Positions 1-8,982 of a stretch of DNA of 21,184 nucleotides are shown piece after piece. The stretch covers positions 1-21,184 of the forward strand of contig CAYMST010000060.1 in NCBI GenBank assembly GCA_964393115.1, written 5' to 3'. The first letter of the stretch is position 1. Every line of letters starts with the position of its first letter. Source of the stretch: CAYMST01 sp964393115. Its GTDB lineage: Bacteria; Bacteroidota; Bacteroidia; Cytophagales; Cyclobacteriaceae. The notes below the pieces were generated by a model, which saw nothing but the letters and a program-made list of their open reading frames with translations, did no database searches and had not been told where the DNA came from. Position numbers and translations under genes: made by a program.

Positions 1-1833
1 CTCTTTTTCACCAACTATAATCATGTAAGGAACCTTTTTAACCTCTGCGTCACGGATTTTACGACCAATTTTTTCATCTCTGTGATCAATAAAACCTCTG
101 ATGTCTGCAGCTTGTAAAGAATGATATACCTGATCAGCATATTGTTGATACTTCTCTGAAATTGGCAATACGGCCACTTGTTCTGGAGACAACCATAATG
201 GGAAGTTACCAGCACAGTGTTCTGTAAGTACAGCCACAAATCTCTCCAAAGACCCAAATGGAGCTCTATGTATCATAACGGGGCGATGCTTCTGGTTATC
301 GCTTCCGATGAATTCAAGCTCAAATCGCTCAGGTAGCTGATAGTCTACTTGAATAGTACCCAGCTGCCAACTTCTGCCCAGTGCATCTTTAACCATGAAG
401 TCAAGCTTTGGCCCATAAAATGCGGCTTCACCGGTTTCCACTATAGTGTCTAAGCCCTTTTCTTCAGCAGCCTCTTGGATTTCTCGTTCGGCTCGATCCC
501 AAGCAGCATCTTCACCAATATATTTTGAAGTATTCTCCGGATCTCTTAACGATACTTGAGCGGTGAATTTAGAAAATCCAAGTGCCTTAAATACATATAG
601 TATTAGATCAATGACTTTCTTAAATTCATCTTTTACTTGATCGGGTGTACAAAAAATATGCGCATCATCCTGTGTAAAACCACGAACCCTTGTAAGACCG
701 TGTAGTTCTCCACTTTGCTCATAGCGATATACAGTACCAAATTCCGCTAGTCGGTAAGGAAGTTCTTTATAAGAGCGAGGTCTGGTTTTATAAATCTCAC
801 AATGATGCGGACAATTCATTGGTTTTAGAAAAAATTCCTCTCCTTCATTTGGCGTTCTAATAGGCTGAAAGGAATCTTCTCCGTACTTTTCATAGTGCCC
901 CGAGGTGACATACAGGTTTTTGTGTCCGATATGCGGGGTTACGACTGGCTCGTATCCAGCCTTTATTTGAGCTTTTTTCAAAAAACTCTCTAATCTATCC
1001 CGTAACATGGCACCTTTCGGTAACCAAAGAGGTAGTCCCATTCCAACTTTCTCGGAGAAGGCAAAAAGCTCTAATTCCTTACCTATTTTTCGGTGATCTC
1101 TTTTCTTGGCTTCTTCTAGAAGTTCCAGATATTCCTTTAGCTCTTTTTGCTTCGGAAACGTTATGGCATAAAGTCTTGTTAACTGCTTTCGCGATTCATC
1201 TCCCCTCCAGTACGCTCCAGCGATGTTTAATACTTTTATGGCCTTGATAAATCCAGTATGAGGAATATGAGGTCCTCTACATAAATCTGTAAAATTACCT
1301 TGTTGGTAGAAGGTGATTTCACCATCATTTAGTCCTTCTATTAATTCCAGCTTGTATTCATCACCCTTCTCTTCAAAATATTTGATGGCATCTGCTTTGG
1401 ATACCTCCGACCGCTGGTAGGCGTTTTTTTGCTTGGCTAGTTCGAGCATCTTTTTTTCCAGCTCGCCCAACTTATTGGCATCAAATTCCTGATCCCCAAA
1501 GTCTACGTCGTAATAGAAGCCGTTTTCGATGGAAGGACCAATGCCAAACTTTGTACCAGGATATAGCACTTCCAATGCCTCAGCCATGAGATGGGCTGAT
1601 GAATGCCAGAAGGTAGATTTACCGTCTTCATCATTCCACGTTAACAGTTGCAATTGAGCATCTGCTCCTATTGACCGGTTAGCATCCCATATCTCACCAT
1701 TAACTTTTGCAGATAGCACGTTTCTCGCCAGTCCTTCGCTTATGGATTGAGCTACCTCTAGACTGCTAATACCTGATGGGTACTCACGCACAGAACCATC
1801 TGGTAGCGTGATCTTAATATTTTCCTGAGCCAT
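1..1833 (-). CDS. thrS: threonyl-tRNA synthetase, C-terminal end cut off by the window edge
   Basis: This cytoplasmic class II aminoacyl-tRNA synthetase attaches threonine to tRNA-Thr. The frame is open for 611 codons from an ATG at 1831-1833 to base 1. The N-terminus (MAQENIKITLPDGSVREYP) is a TGS domain. It is followed by the editing domain, with HSSAHLMAEAL as the first zinc/editing HxxxH-like motif and GGP-type text near FTDLCRGPHIPHTG. The catalytic core shows motif 2 (FRxE-type, RLAEFGTVYRYEQSGELHGLTRVRGF), the zinc-binding MNCPHHCEIY, and motif 3 around HRAPFGSLERF. The last residues in the window, VPYMIIVGEKE, lie in the anticodon-binding domain. About 35-40 residues are missing compared with the usual length of about 640-650. 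No frameshift was seen. It lies 90 bases downstream of the TPR lipoprotein gene on the same strand. Identification is secure. Confidence 0.97.
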   Translation of the reverse strand, partial: MAQENIKITLPDGSVREYPSGISSLEVAQSISEGLARNVLSAKVNGEIWDANRSIGADAQLQLLTWNDEDGKSTFWHSSAHLMAEALEVLYPGTKFGIGPSIENGFYYDVDFGDQEFDANKLGELEKKMLELAKQKNAYQRSEVSKADAIKYFEEKGDEYKLELIEGLNDGEITFYQQGNFTDLCRGPHIPHTGFIKAIKVLNIAGAYWRGDESRKQLTRLYAITFPKQKELKEYLELLEEAKKRDHRKIGKELELFAFSEKVGMGLPLWLPKGAMLRDRLESFLKKAQIKAGYEPVVTPHIGHKNLYVTSGHYEKYGEDSFQPIRTPNEGEEFFLKPMNCPHHCEIYKTRPRSYKELPYRLAEFGTVYRYEQSGELHGLTRVRGFTQDDAHIFCTPDQVKDEFKKVIDLILYVFKALGFSKFTAQVSLRDPENTSKYIGEDAAWDRAEREIQEAAEEKGLDTIVETGEAAFYGPKLDFMVKDALGRSWQLGTIQVDYQLPERFELEFIGSDNQKHRPVMIHRAPFGSLERFVAVLTEHCAGNFPLWLSPEQVAVLPISEKYQQYADQVYHSLQAADIRGFIDHRDEKIGRKIRDAEVKKVPYMIIVGEKE

Positions 1834-1922
1834 TTAAATGGAATCTATAAAATAGTTACACTTCCAACTTTATCCGTATGACTGATTCTCAACGAATCAA
1901 TGCCTACGCAAAGAGTCTTAAC

Positions 1923-2990
1923 TTAGTTAGGGTTACTTGATGTATTTTCACCTTCCGTAAGGCGTCGCAAATATGCAATTTTTCTTTGTACTGCATCAAC
2001 GCGAGCGGCAATATCCTGATCTTTTGGGGATAACTCCAGTGCTTTTTGATACGATCGTAGAGCTGAGGAATAGTACCATTTGGATTCATAGGCTCGAGCG
2101 ATCTGGATATAAGGAGTTGTCAACGTGCTATCGATGGAGAGCAACTGGTTACTAAACAACAAGACAGAATCTGCAGATTTATAGCGAAGTAGCAAATCAC
2201 ACAGTTCGTTAAAGATTTCTTGTCCGTACGTGGTCGTACTGATGGATGGAATTAGAATGTTCTTGGCACTATCGTATTTTCCGTCAGCGTCTAAGTACCG
2301 AGCCATTACAATTTCGTAGTTATCGACAGTACCGCCAGCTGCTAATAACTGGTTTATGGTATTGATAAACTTATCATTTTGATTAAGGTGGGAGTAAAGG
2401 GCTAGAAGTTGGTTCAATATAGATTTATTAGTTGGGGCGTAGCTAAGGTAATCTTCAAAACACTTCACGGCGGTTACTGTGTCTCCTAGCTCCAGCAACG
2501 CATTCCCTTTGCCAATTTGGTTTTCGGCATTATTAGGGTTTATAGTAATGGATTGATTGTACCAATCGATTGCAGATGTATAGTTCTGTTGCTTCATTTC
2601 AAGAGTACCCTTCAACGTATACATTTCGTCTGATTCCAATCCGCTACTCCAAGCATATTGCCAGTGATGGATACACGAGTCTAAATTGTTTTTAGAGAGA
2701 AAATACTTGGCTAGTTGAAGTCTTATTTTTGGAGACTTAGAGTTTGCATACAACATTAATAGATGCTCAATATCGACATTATAATCGCTGCCCCAGTTGA
2801 AACTTTCCAAAAATAATAGTTGCCGTAAAGCTTCTTTATCATTTCGTTTAGTAGAGGATGACATGTGCTTTATTGAAGAGAGGATAACCTCCTCCAGAGA
2901 AGGTTGGGCAGTTGCTTGATCATTATTTCGTTTACACGAGACAATCAAAAGTATCCCTAAGAGCGCTAGTGTACTTTGTATATGCGACAT
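1923..2990 (-). CDS. TPR-repeat lipoprotein
   Basis: This is a predicted lipoprotein of 355 residues. The N-terminus has a hydrophobic stretch (residues 6-17) ending in IVSC, a lipobox with Cys19 as the modified residue, so the mature protein is probably membrane-anchored. The rest is helical with tetratricopeptide repeats. Clear units include GLESDEMYTLKGTLEMKQQ, the following YTSAIDWYNQSITINPNN, and a C-terminal unit ending YQKALELSPKD. TPRs serve protein-protein contact; no enzymatic motif is visible. The ATG at 2988-2990 follows directly on the TAG of the upstream DUF5686 gene (TAGATG, no spacer), which suggests translational coupling and a shared envelope function. Family-level function is unknown. 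Confidence 0.88.
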   Translation of the reverse strand: MSHIQSTLALLGILLIVSCKRNNDQATAQPSLEEVILSSIKHMSSSTKRNDKEALRQLLFLESFNWGSDYNVDIEHLLMLYANSKSPKIRLQLAKYFLSKNNLDSCIHHWQYAWSSGLESDEMYTLKGTLEMKQQNYTSAIDWYNQSITINPNNAENQIGKGNALLELGDTVTAVKCFEDYLSYAPTNKSILNQLLALYSHLNQNDKFINTINQLLAAGGTVDNYEIVMARYLDADGKYDSAKNILIPSISTTTYGQEIFNELCDLLLRYKSADSVLLFSNQLLSIDSTLTTPYIQIARAYESKWYYSSALRSYQKALELSPKDQDIAARVDAVQRKIAYLRRLTEGENTSSNPN

Positions 2991-5480
2991 CTAGATAATG
3001 AGTTGAAAACCAACTTTAATAGCAAACCTTTCGGTATTTGGCCTGTTGAGGTGTGTTAGTCGATGAACAGCGTCGACTCTAATAAATTTAAGAATGTTTT
3101 CAATGCCGTAGCCTAATTCAATATATGGTTTCCCTCCAAGACTGCGTACTTTATCTCTTTGCTGAGCAGGTATTACTGCCAGATTTTCCTTGCGCAAATC
3201 CCCAATCAGTAGTTTTCCAGAACCTACTAACCGCCACTTTAGTTTTCTGATGAGTGGAACCTTGCTCAGAATTAGCCCTTGAAACCCATGTTCGACATTC
3301 AAGTTAATAAACCTATCGCTAGTAAATTCAAAAAAACGCATCATATTGAAGGCTTTGGGAATATAAGCACGTGTGTTGTTACCTAAATGGTTGCGCAACA
3401 GCGGATAAGGAAGAGTATTGAAAATATACATTCCGTTTATCCTGAAGGTTGAGATTCCCAAGAAACCCATTTTTTGTTTTTTAGAAATATTGATTTCAAT
3501 CTTATGATAGTCAAAGTCACTTCCCAAAACATTGGGTATTCCGTAAGAATAGCGAAGCTTGATAATTGGCCATTTAAGCGTGCCCAAACTACTTCTTTTA
3601 TTATCATTTATGATATACACCTCATCTTTTGCAAATCGAGTTTCAATGGAGACCTCTGTGGCCTGGAAGCTTGATGTGGTATCTTGACGTTGCTCATTGC
3701 TGATGTATTCAAAATCACCGAGAGATCTCGCGTTAATATGATTGAAGCCCAATTTTTGCGTGAATGCTCGAGACAGCTGTTTGGAAAACTCAAACTCTTG
3801 AGTTTTTACCTGAAAAGGTTCTATAAGATTTCCAAATCTACTTATGGGTTGAAGCAAGCCAATATTTTCCAGACCATTATTGAGTAGCCAGACCGTTTGA
3901 ATGTCATTTTCTGTTGAATACTTAAAATAAGTCCAGTTTTCTCGGTCTAGTATCCTTTTCACGCCAAGCCTGTATTTAAACCTTTCATCTTTGAAGCCAT
4001 AGGCCAGTCTTCCGCTTAATTCCCATTTGTCACTAAACTCAATCGATGTTCTTCCGCCTAAAGCCAATCGTGTGCCCTCAATATCGTTTTTTGCATAGAA
4101 TGATGTGATTGGTCCTATTTCAAATTTAGGGACATCGTAATATTGGGTAAGAGCAGTTTCAATGATATCCGTATAGGTCTTAATAACAGGTATTTTCTTT
4201 AGTGTGTCGATCATTTGATAGACTGACTGCTCGGTGGAGGTAAGTGTATCATGACGAGTTTCAGCCCAGTAGGCATCATTTGATTCGCGAACCAATGGAT
4301 CCATGAATACTGGCCGCTCATAGAATTCTATATCTTTTGGATCGTTTATATGGATGTCTTTTGCGGAGACATAGAATTTTGCTAATAAGCTAGGAAGTTT
4401 CTTAGAAAATTGTGCTACGTCTACAACTACTCGTGATTTCACCGGAAGCCATTGGCCTGTTACGACGGGAGCTAAGTCTTGTTGTATTTTAAGTTTTTCA
4501 ACAAAGTTGACGTTGGCCGTTTTGTTCACATTGGCGTCCATTCTCTTAAGTGCAAACTCACTTTTAGTGATCCACATGGTGCCCCAAAAAGCGAGTTCTT
4601 GCTGCCTTTTAGGAACGAAATCTATTTTGTAACAACTGGTATTGTCAATGATTGCACTGGAGTCTACCAAATGGTATTCATAGTATGCTCTCCAGCCGTC
4701 CGCAATTGGAGAGATGAATTCTTTATTGACGATATTCAACCAGTTCTGATAGAAGTTATACTCCTGAAGTGTACCGCCAATAACTTGCGACGTCAATGTG
4801 CCGTCCGTAATGCCTAGTCCTGTAATCTTTGTCTTGAGTATTTTCTCGGTTCTCCTACGAGGGTTATTAAGGTAGTACTGACGAGAAATAGCCTCCGAAA
4901 TAAATACTGGAAGTATGGGTTTCCCATCATCTCCAGCGATTTGATCAATACTGTCCAGTACTTGGGTTACCTTTTGCACGATTTTTCGTTCCCTAAATTT
5001 GTCGGTGATGTTATTCACATCAAGCTCTATTTTTGTATAAGTTTCTTGATCATAAGCGCTTAGGGATCGCTTGTCATGTAATGATTTGTTGTCCACGACA
5101 CTTCTAAGAATTGGCCAAGCTGGATTATCTTTCTTTTTATATTTCTTGGCAGTAATAATGACGTCGCGAAGACTTTGAACACTTTCCTCGAGCTGGAAAT
5201 CAATAGTCTGTGTCTTGGAGGTACCTAATTTTTTTACTCTTCGATTATACCCAACGTATAATACTTCTATGGAATCTGTTATTGAGGGCGTAACTAATGT
5301 GTAGTAACCTTCAAAATCAGTTGTGGTCCCAATAGTTGTACCTGTCAATTTCACATTAGCGAAAGGTACAGGAGTTCCAGATTCGGTCTCTATTACCTTT
5401 CCCGAAATAGTATATTTCTGCTGTCCAAGGCAAAAGAACGCAGAGGTGATGAGCCAATAAAAAACAAATATTCTGTTCAC
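2991..5480 (-). CDS. DUF5686 / CarboxypepD_reg-like outer-membrane protein
   Basis: This 829-residue envelope protein belongs to a family typical of Bacteroidota. A signal peptide (residues 1 to about 19, cleavage near FCLGQQ) is followed by a carboxypeptidase-regulatory-like beta-sandwich at about 22-105 (GTPVPFANVKLTGTTIGTTT, then FEGYYTL). The DUF5686 region covers the remainder. Its second half is rich in alternating aromatic and polar strands and ends KVGFQLII, as expected of a beta-barrel inserted in the outer membrane. The start codon is GTG (5478-5480); no ATG was found in frame nearby, so GTG is accepted. The gene begins 42 bases after the S24 regulator on the same strand and its stop abuts the TPR lipoprotein start. 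No TonB box or plug domain was recognised, so it is unlikely to be a SusC-type transporter. The molecular role of the family is not established. Confidence 0.88.
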   Translation of the reverse strand: MNRIFVFYWLITSAFFCLGQQKYTISGKVIETESGTPVPFANVKLTGTTIGTTTDFEGYYTLVTPSITDSIEVLYVGYNRRVKKLGTSKTQTIDFQLEESVQSLRDVIITAKKYKKKDNPAWPILRSVVDNKSLHDKRSLSAYDQETYTKIELDVNNITDKFRERKIVQKVTQVLDSIDQIAGDDGKPILPVFISEAISRQYYLNNPRRRTEKILKTKITGLGITDGTLTSQVIGGTLQEYNFYQNWLNIVNKEFISPIADGWRAYYEYHLVDSSAIIDNTSCYKIDFVPKRQQELAFWGTMWITKSEFALKRMDANVNKTANVNFVEKLKIQQDLAPVVTGQWLPVKSRVVVDVAQFSKKLPSLLAKFYVSAKDIHINDPKDIEFYERPVFMDPLVRESNDAYWAETRHDTLTSTEQSVYQMIDTLKKIPVIKTYTDIIETALTQYYDVPKFEIGPITSFYAKNDIEGTRLALGGRTSIEFSDKWELSGRLAYGFKDERFKYRLGVKRILDRENWTYFKYSTENDIQTVWLLNNGLENIGLLQPISRFGNLIEPFQVKTQEFEFSKQLSRAFTQKLGFNHINARSLGDFEYISNEQRQDTTSSFQATEVSIETRFAKDEVYIINDNKRSSLGTLKWPIIKLRYSYGIPNVLGSDFDYHKIEINISKKQKMGFLGISTFRINGMYIFNTLPYPLLRNHLGNNTRAYIPKAFNMMRFFEFTSDRFINLNVEHGFQGLILSKVPLIRKLKWRLVGSGKLLIGDLRKENLAVIPAQQRDKVRSLGGKPYIELGYGIENILKFIRVDAVHRLTHLNRPNTERFAIKVGFQLII

Positions 5481-5497
5481 AGTTCTTTGATATATGG

Positions 5498-5505
5498 CAA
5501 AATTA
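5498..5505 (-). promoter_or_regulatory. candidate -7 promoter element for the DUF5686 gene
   Basis: On the minus strand this reads TAATTTTG, an exact match to the Bacteroidota -7 consensus TAnnTTTG. It lies just downstream of the S24 regulator's stop and about 17 bases ahead of the GTG start. A TTTG lies upstream, but with only about 13 bases between, shorter than usual for the -33 element. It may allow the DUF5686-TPR pair to be transcribed independently of the regulator. Confidence 0.25.
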
Positions 5506-5522
5506 ATCTGCCTCGTATCAAA

Positions 5523-6332
5523 TTACTTATCGTTGAGGTGGTTTTTTATTTCAATGACATCATCTTGCAAGTTCGTGACAATTGTTTTTATCTCTTCTAG
5601 TGATAAGTTGTTTTGATTTGTTGCCGTTGCTGACTGGTCAGGAAATTGTGTACTGATGTATGCTTTTGCTTCCCATACTTCTAATATTTTTTCTGGCTCT
5701 ACCTCATATGCCGAGTAGGTTTTGTTATCCGATACTAAGTAAAGCTTGTTTTTTTCGGCTAGATAGTTGAATACTCTTTTATATACAACACCTTCATCAG
5801 CGGTGACTAGAATATATGTTTGGCCATTGGAGATGTGACTTACTAATTCCACATATTGCCCGATGATTACTGTTCCTGATTGTAAGGGGAGCATAGAGTC
5901 TCCTTGGATTTCAAATGCACGGTAAGTAGCATTGTTGGGAAGCATGGGAAGATGAAAATGAGGGAGTTCCTCGACAAAATCAGGATCGGCGTACCCATTT
6001 AAATATCCGGCAGATGCCTTCTGAGGGACTAAATCAATGTTTTCTTTGTCTTCTCGATCTACCGTTATAGAAAGTACTTTTAGCTTAGTTTTAGAAGAAG
6101 GATTTTCGATTTCCTCATTAGTCATTTCGCTCATGTCGTGATTTACCAACAAATCGATAGAGGTATTGAAATGTTGAGCGATTGTCGATAGCGTAGCTAA
6201 CTTAGGTTCTGCACGAGCTTCTTCGTATGCACCAACGAGAGAACGTTTGATCCCAATTAAATCAGCAAACTCTGCCTGTGTTTTCTGTGTTTTTTTTCGA
6301 AGAAATCGAATATTCCTATGAACCGTTGCCAT
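5523..6332 (-). CDS. XRE-family regulator with C-terminal S24 (LexA/CI-like) domain
   Basis: This is a 269-residue DNA-binding regulator. Residues about 4-64 form an XRE helix-turn-helix (KTQAEFADLIGIKRSLVGAY is the HTH core). Residues about 105-228 form an S24 LexA/CI-like domain. Ala108-Gly109 (KASAGYLNGY) matches the self-cleavage site of LexA. Ser146 in GDSMLP and Lys185 in VVYKRV match the Ser-Lys catalytic dyad, with spacings close to LexA's. Residues about 243-269 look like a short coiled coil. The family is common in Bacteroidota. Members with an intact dyad can in principle self-cleave on damage or stress signals, but no SOS polymerase gene is adjacent here. The same-strand downstream neighbours are envelope genes. 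Whether it controls them or itself cannot be read from sequence; no convincing operator palindrome was found in the 111-base gap upstream. Confidence 0.92.
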   Translation of the reverse strand: MATVHRNIRFLRKKTQKTQAEFADLIGIKRSLVGAYEEARAEPKLATLSTIAQHFNTSIDLLVNHDMSEMTNEEIENPSSKTKLKVLSITVDREDKENIDLVPQKASAGYLNGYADPDFVEELPHFHLPMLPNNATYRAFEIQGDSMLPLQSGTVIIGQYVELVSHISNGQTYILVTADEGVVYKRVFNYLAEKNKLYLVSDNKTYSAYEVEPEKILEVWEAKAYISTQFPDQSATATNQNNLSLEEIKTIVTNLQDDVIEIKNHLNDK

Positions 6333-6443
6333 ATCGAAATAGTATCATTTTATGAATTACTAGCCTTACGGAATAAACCAAAAAGAGCTTGTCTTGTCGA
6401 GAAAACGAAGTGAACTCTTTTCTTTTGACCGGATTAATCACAA

Positions 6444-6800
6444 TTAATTTTCAAAAATAATGAAATTGAAGTCTTGACCGTGTGAAGTATTTATGGAACT
6501 ATTCCCGGTAAGGTTTTGGATTGAAAATAAGTGAATATGATGAATGTCACTGTTTACCATCTGATCTAAGCGCGATTTTATGGCTGAAAGTACCTGCCTC
6601 AAAGACTGATTTGCGGGTACCAAAACGTAACCATACACCTCCTTTTGACAGACTGTTGCATTAAACTTTACTTGACATTTCCCCGACTTAAGCTTTTTGG
6701 CCTTTAGCCGAATTCGATAATCATTTTTCTTTGTCCCATAAAAATTTGGGGTCCATGTTGGACTCCAATTAGTGGTGCTAATCTCTGTTGATAGTCTCAT
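6444..6800 (-). CDS. hypothetical protein, 118 residues
   Basis: The family is not recognised. The frame runs from ATG 6798-6800 to TAA 6444-6446, is preceded by the AT-rich leader usual for this genome, and lies 111 bases ahead of the S24 regulator on the same strand. The middle (residues about 27-90) is basic with alternating strands (YRIRLKAKKLKSGKCQVKF) followed by an amphipathic helix (LRQVLSAIKSRLDQMV). This layout faintly resembles the Arm DNA-binding domain at the N-terminus of Bacteroidota tyrosine integrases, but no catalytic domain follows and the resemblance is weak. There are two cysteines and no signal peptide, so it is probably cytoplasmic. It could be a small DNA-binding partner of the regulator, which is inference only. 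Confidence 0.6.
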   Translation of the reverse strand: MRLSTEISTTNWSPTWTPNFYGTKKNDYRIRLKAKKLKSGKCQVKFNATVCQKEVYGYVLVPANQSLRQVLSAIKSRLDQMVNSDIHHIHLFSIQNLTGNSSINTSHGQDFNFIIFEN

Positions 6801-6828
6801 TGCTATTAATTTTAGTTAAAAATAAACC

Positions 6829-6879
6829 TTTTTGGCTGAAAAAACTAATAAAATTAGTTTTTGTAGGTTTTTGACTGAA
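6829..6879. repeat. palindrome flanked by direct repeats in the divergent promoter region
   Basis: A perfect 10-base inverted repeat (AAAAACTAAT, loop AAA, ATTAGTTTTT; 6840-6862) is bracketed by a near-identical direct repeat: TTTTTGGCTGAA at 6829-6840 and TTTTTGACTGAA at 6868-6879 (11 of 12 bases match). It lies between the divergent 118-residue ORF and the S41 protease gene. An operator is plausible. As an AT-only stem with few GC pairs it would make a poor terminator. Confidence 0.45.
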
Positions 6880-6924
6880 GTTTTTAGTGTGATAGAGCTA
6901 ATCATACCATATCGATAACCTTCA

Positions 6925-6959
6925 TTGAGGGCAGGAGAATAAGATATTTATTAGCTTTG
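6925..6959 (+). promoter_or_regulatory. candidate promoter for the S41 protease gene
   Basis: TAGCTTTG at 6952-6959 matches the Bacteroidota -7 consensus TAnnTTTG exactly. A TTG at 6925-6927 is a possible -33 element, with a gap of 24 bases, slightly longer than usual. The ATG at 6980 would lie about 14 bases after the expected transcription start. Confidence 0.4.
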
Positions 6960-6979
6960 CATTTAGATAAAGCCTTGAT

Positions 6980-8975
6980 ATGTTCTTCCCGTGGAAACCA
7001 CCAATTATCTGCTTCTTAGCGTTTCTAGGAATGCAAAATTACTCCTGGTGTCAGCACTACAGTCAACGTCAGTTGAGCCAGATCTCAATTCTCGATGATG
7101 CTATATCAAAATATCATGTAGACTTTGAGGCAAGACAAAAGTCAATCAAAGAGTTTATGCCGAGCTTGTTTATGCAGCAACTCGATCCTAGAAACATGTG
7201 CTTCGTTCGTAAGGATTCTCAGTTAGTGGCTAAAGAGATTACTACGATGAACGTAACTTCTCCACAGGATATTCAAACTTTTTTGAATAGAATTAATTTA
7301 CTCATGGAGGAAAGATATACTGAGCTACTAGAGCTTTTGTCTACTTCGCCAAGTATTGATTTCACCAAAGGTGACTCTTTATATATCTCTACAAATGGTT
7401 CTAAGACACTAATGCATCAAGTCGATGACCTGATCATGAAGTGGAATAGGGTTATTAAATTCAGAGTTTTGAAAAACTTGGTTAGCATAGATGATTCCAC
7501 TTTTCTAAATCAGGAAGCTATCCAAGCTCGAATGCCATCCTTGATCGAAAAGGTAATAGAGACAACAATTTGTGAGGTCGAGCAACAAAGAGAGAAAATC
7601 AGTGAAAGAGTATTTGATGCGTATATAAAGGCATATGCATTGGCTTTCGATCCACACACACAGTTTTTTCCCGTAGGTGAAAATGAACATTTTATGTCTA
7701 GCCTTTCTTCTTTTGAGTATGGAACTGGCCTAGTTTTTGAAAGAACTCATAAAGGGTATGTCATCACCAATATCCTTCCGAATAGCTCTGCTAGCAAGGA
7801 GACAGAAATTCGAATCGGTGACCTACTGGATGCTGTGATCATTAATTACTGAGAGTATACCTGTTGGTTGTATGACAGAGGCGGAATTCGAAAGACAAAT
7901 TTGGGGACGATCTACACCATCGGTACGCCTTTCTATCCAATCTCAAAAAGATAACCGGTACCGTGAGTTTGATTTGATAAAAGCTCCTTTGGACAACCTG
8001 CGCAACCACACCTTTAGTTTTACATTGAGAAAAGAGATGCATAATGTGGGTTACGTTCGTTTTCCGTCATTTTATTACGCGAACCCAGGTTCTGGAGATA
8101 GAAGTTCAGGACAGGATTTGGCGACTATCTTATTAGGCTTCAACACTCAGCAGGTTAATGAACTGGTAGTCGATCTGCGCAATAATGGAGGAGGTTCAAT
8201 GCAGGAGGCTATTGACCTAGCTGGGTTCTTCGTGGATTATGGGCCACTTTTTATGACTTCCAGCCGAGAGTATCCTGACGGACGTTTAGAAAAGGATACT
8301 AAAAAAGGGAGGCTCTTTCGAGGTAAAGTGATTTGGTTAGTCAATAATAGAACTGCCTCAGCGGCAGAATTGGTGGCCGCAACACTTAAGCATTACCCAA
8401 ATCAATTAGTAGTTGGCTCAGACACATTTGGAAAAGCTACTGGGCAGCTGATTTATCCATTAAGTTACTCGAGTATGGGTAAACCGTTTGGGATGGTAAA
8501 GGTCACGATGATAAAAATTTTTGATATTGATGGAAGTTCTTATCAAAGGAATGGAGTAAAACCGGATATCATGGTAGCAGATAATGATCCCTTTAATTTT
8601 ACTGGGGAGGATACTTACAGCAATTACTTGAAGAATGGTTCTTTGAATAAGTCTTTTGCTCCTAAGAAGAGAAGGCAGCTAGACGTTGAAGTGTTAAAAG
8701 CTAAATTGAAGCATTTATCACCTTTTAAGGAATCTACTGTGGGTTATGAATTTAATGACGGGTTTCATGTCCCGTTAGAGATAAAAGGTTTTCAACAGTT
8801 TATCAAGGACGCAGCGGAGAAAGAGAGAACAATGTGTTCTATTGAAATTATCGATCAAGAGCTGGATGAAGTATTTAAACCTACCAGCAGTCGTATTAAA
8901 GCATCATTGGCTAGTGACCATCTTATAAGTGCTGCCTTTGACATATTTGATCAATGGAATTTAATTGAACCTTAA
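6980..8975 (+). pseudogene. S41 carboxyl-terminal (tail-specific) protease, split by a single-base frameshift
   Basis: Two overlapping reading frames together encode one periplasmic Prc/Tsp-type serine protease. Frame one (6980-7852) carries a signal-like N-terminus, the tail-specific protease N-terminal region (FMPSLFMQQLDPRNMCF) and the first half of a PDZ domain, then stops at TGA 7850-7852. Frame two is open from 7839 to 8975 and continues the PDZ domain (TESIPVGCMTEAEFERQIWG), then DLRNNGGGSMQEAIDLAGFF, and the catalytic Ser (codon 8358-8360, NRTASAAE) and Lys (codon 8433-8435, TFGKATG). Removing one base near 7846-7848 (AATTACT to AATACT) restores a continuous product of about 664 residues with an intact PDZ. 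Both halves are well preserved, so the lesion is recent or is a sequencing error. No known slippery signal is present. If real, frame two alone has no signal peptide and the protease should be inactive. The downstream secreted-protein gene starts 7 bases later. Confidence 0.88.
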
Positions 8976-8982
8976 GTTGAAC

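Noticed and set aside
1883..1899. Hairpin TGATTC/GAATCA between the TPR lipoprotein gene and thrS
   Set aside because: The stem is six base pairs with no T-run, too weak to call a terminator or a T-box leader.
7839..7855. Programmed +1 frameshift to make the full S41 protease
   Set aside because: The sequence AAT TAC TGA has no known slippery codon: neither the Tyr nor the Asn tRNA re-pairs in the +1 frame. No upstream Shine-Dalgarno-like stimulator as in prfB was seen. A simple one-base insertion explains it.
8965..8982. TTG start at 8965 for the secreted helical protein
   Set aside because: It would overlap the protease gene and push the signal peptide inward. The ATG at 8983 sits directly before the signal peptide.
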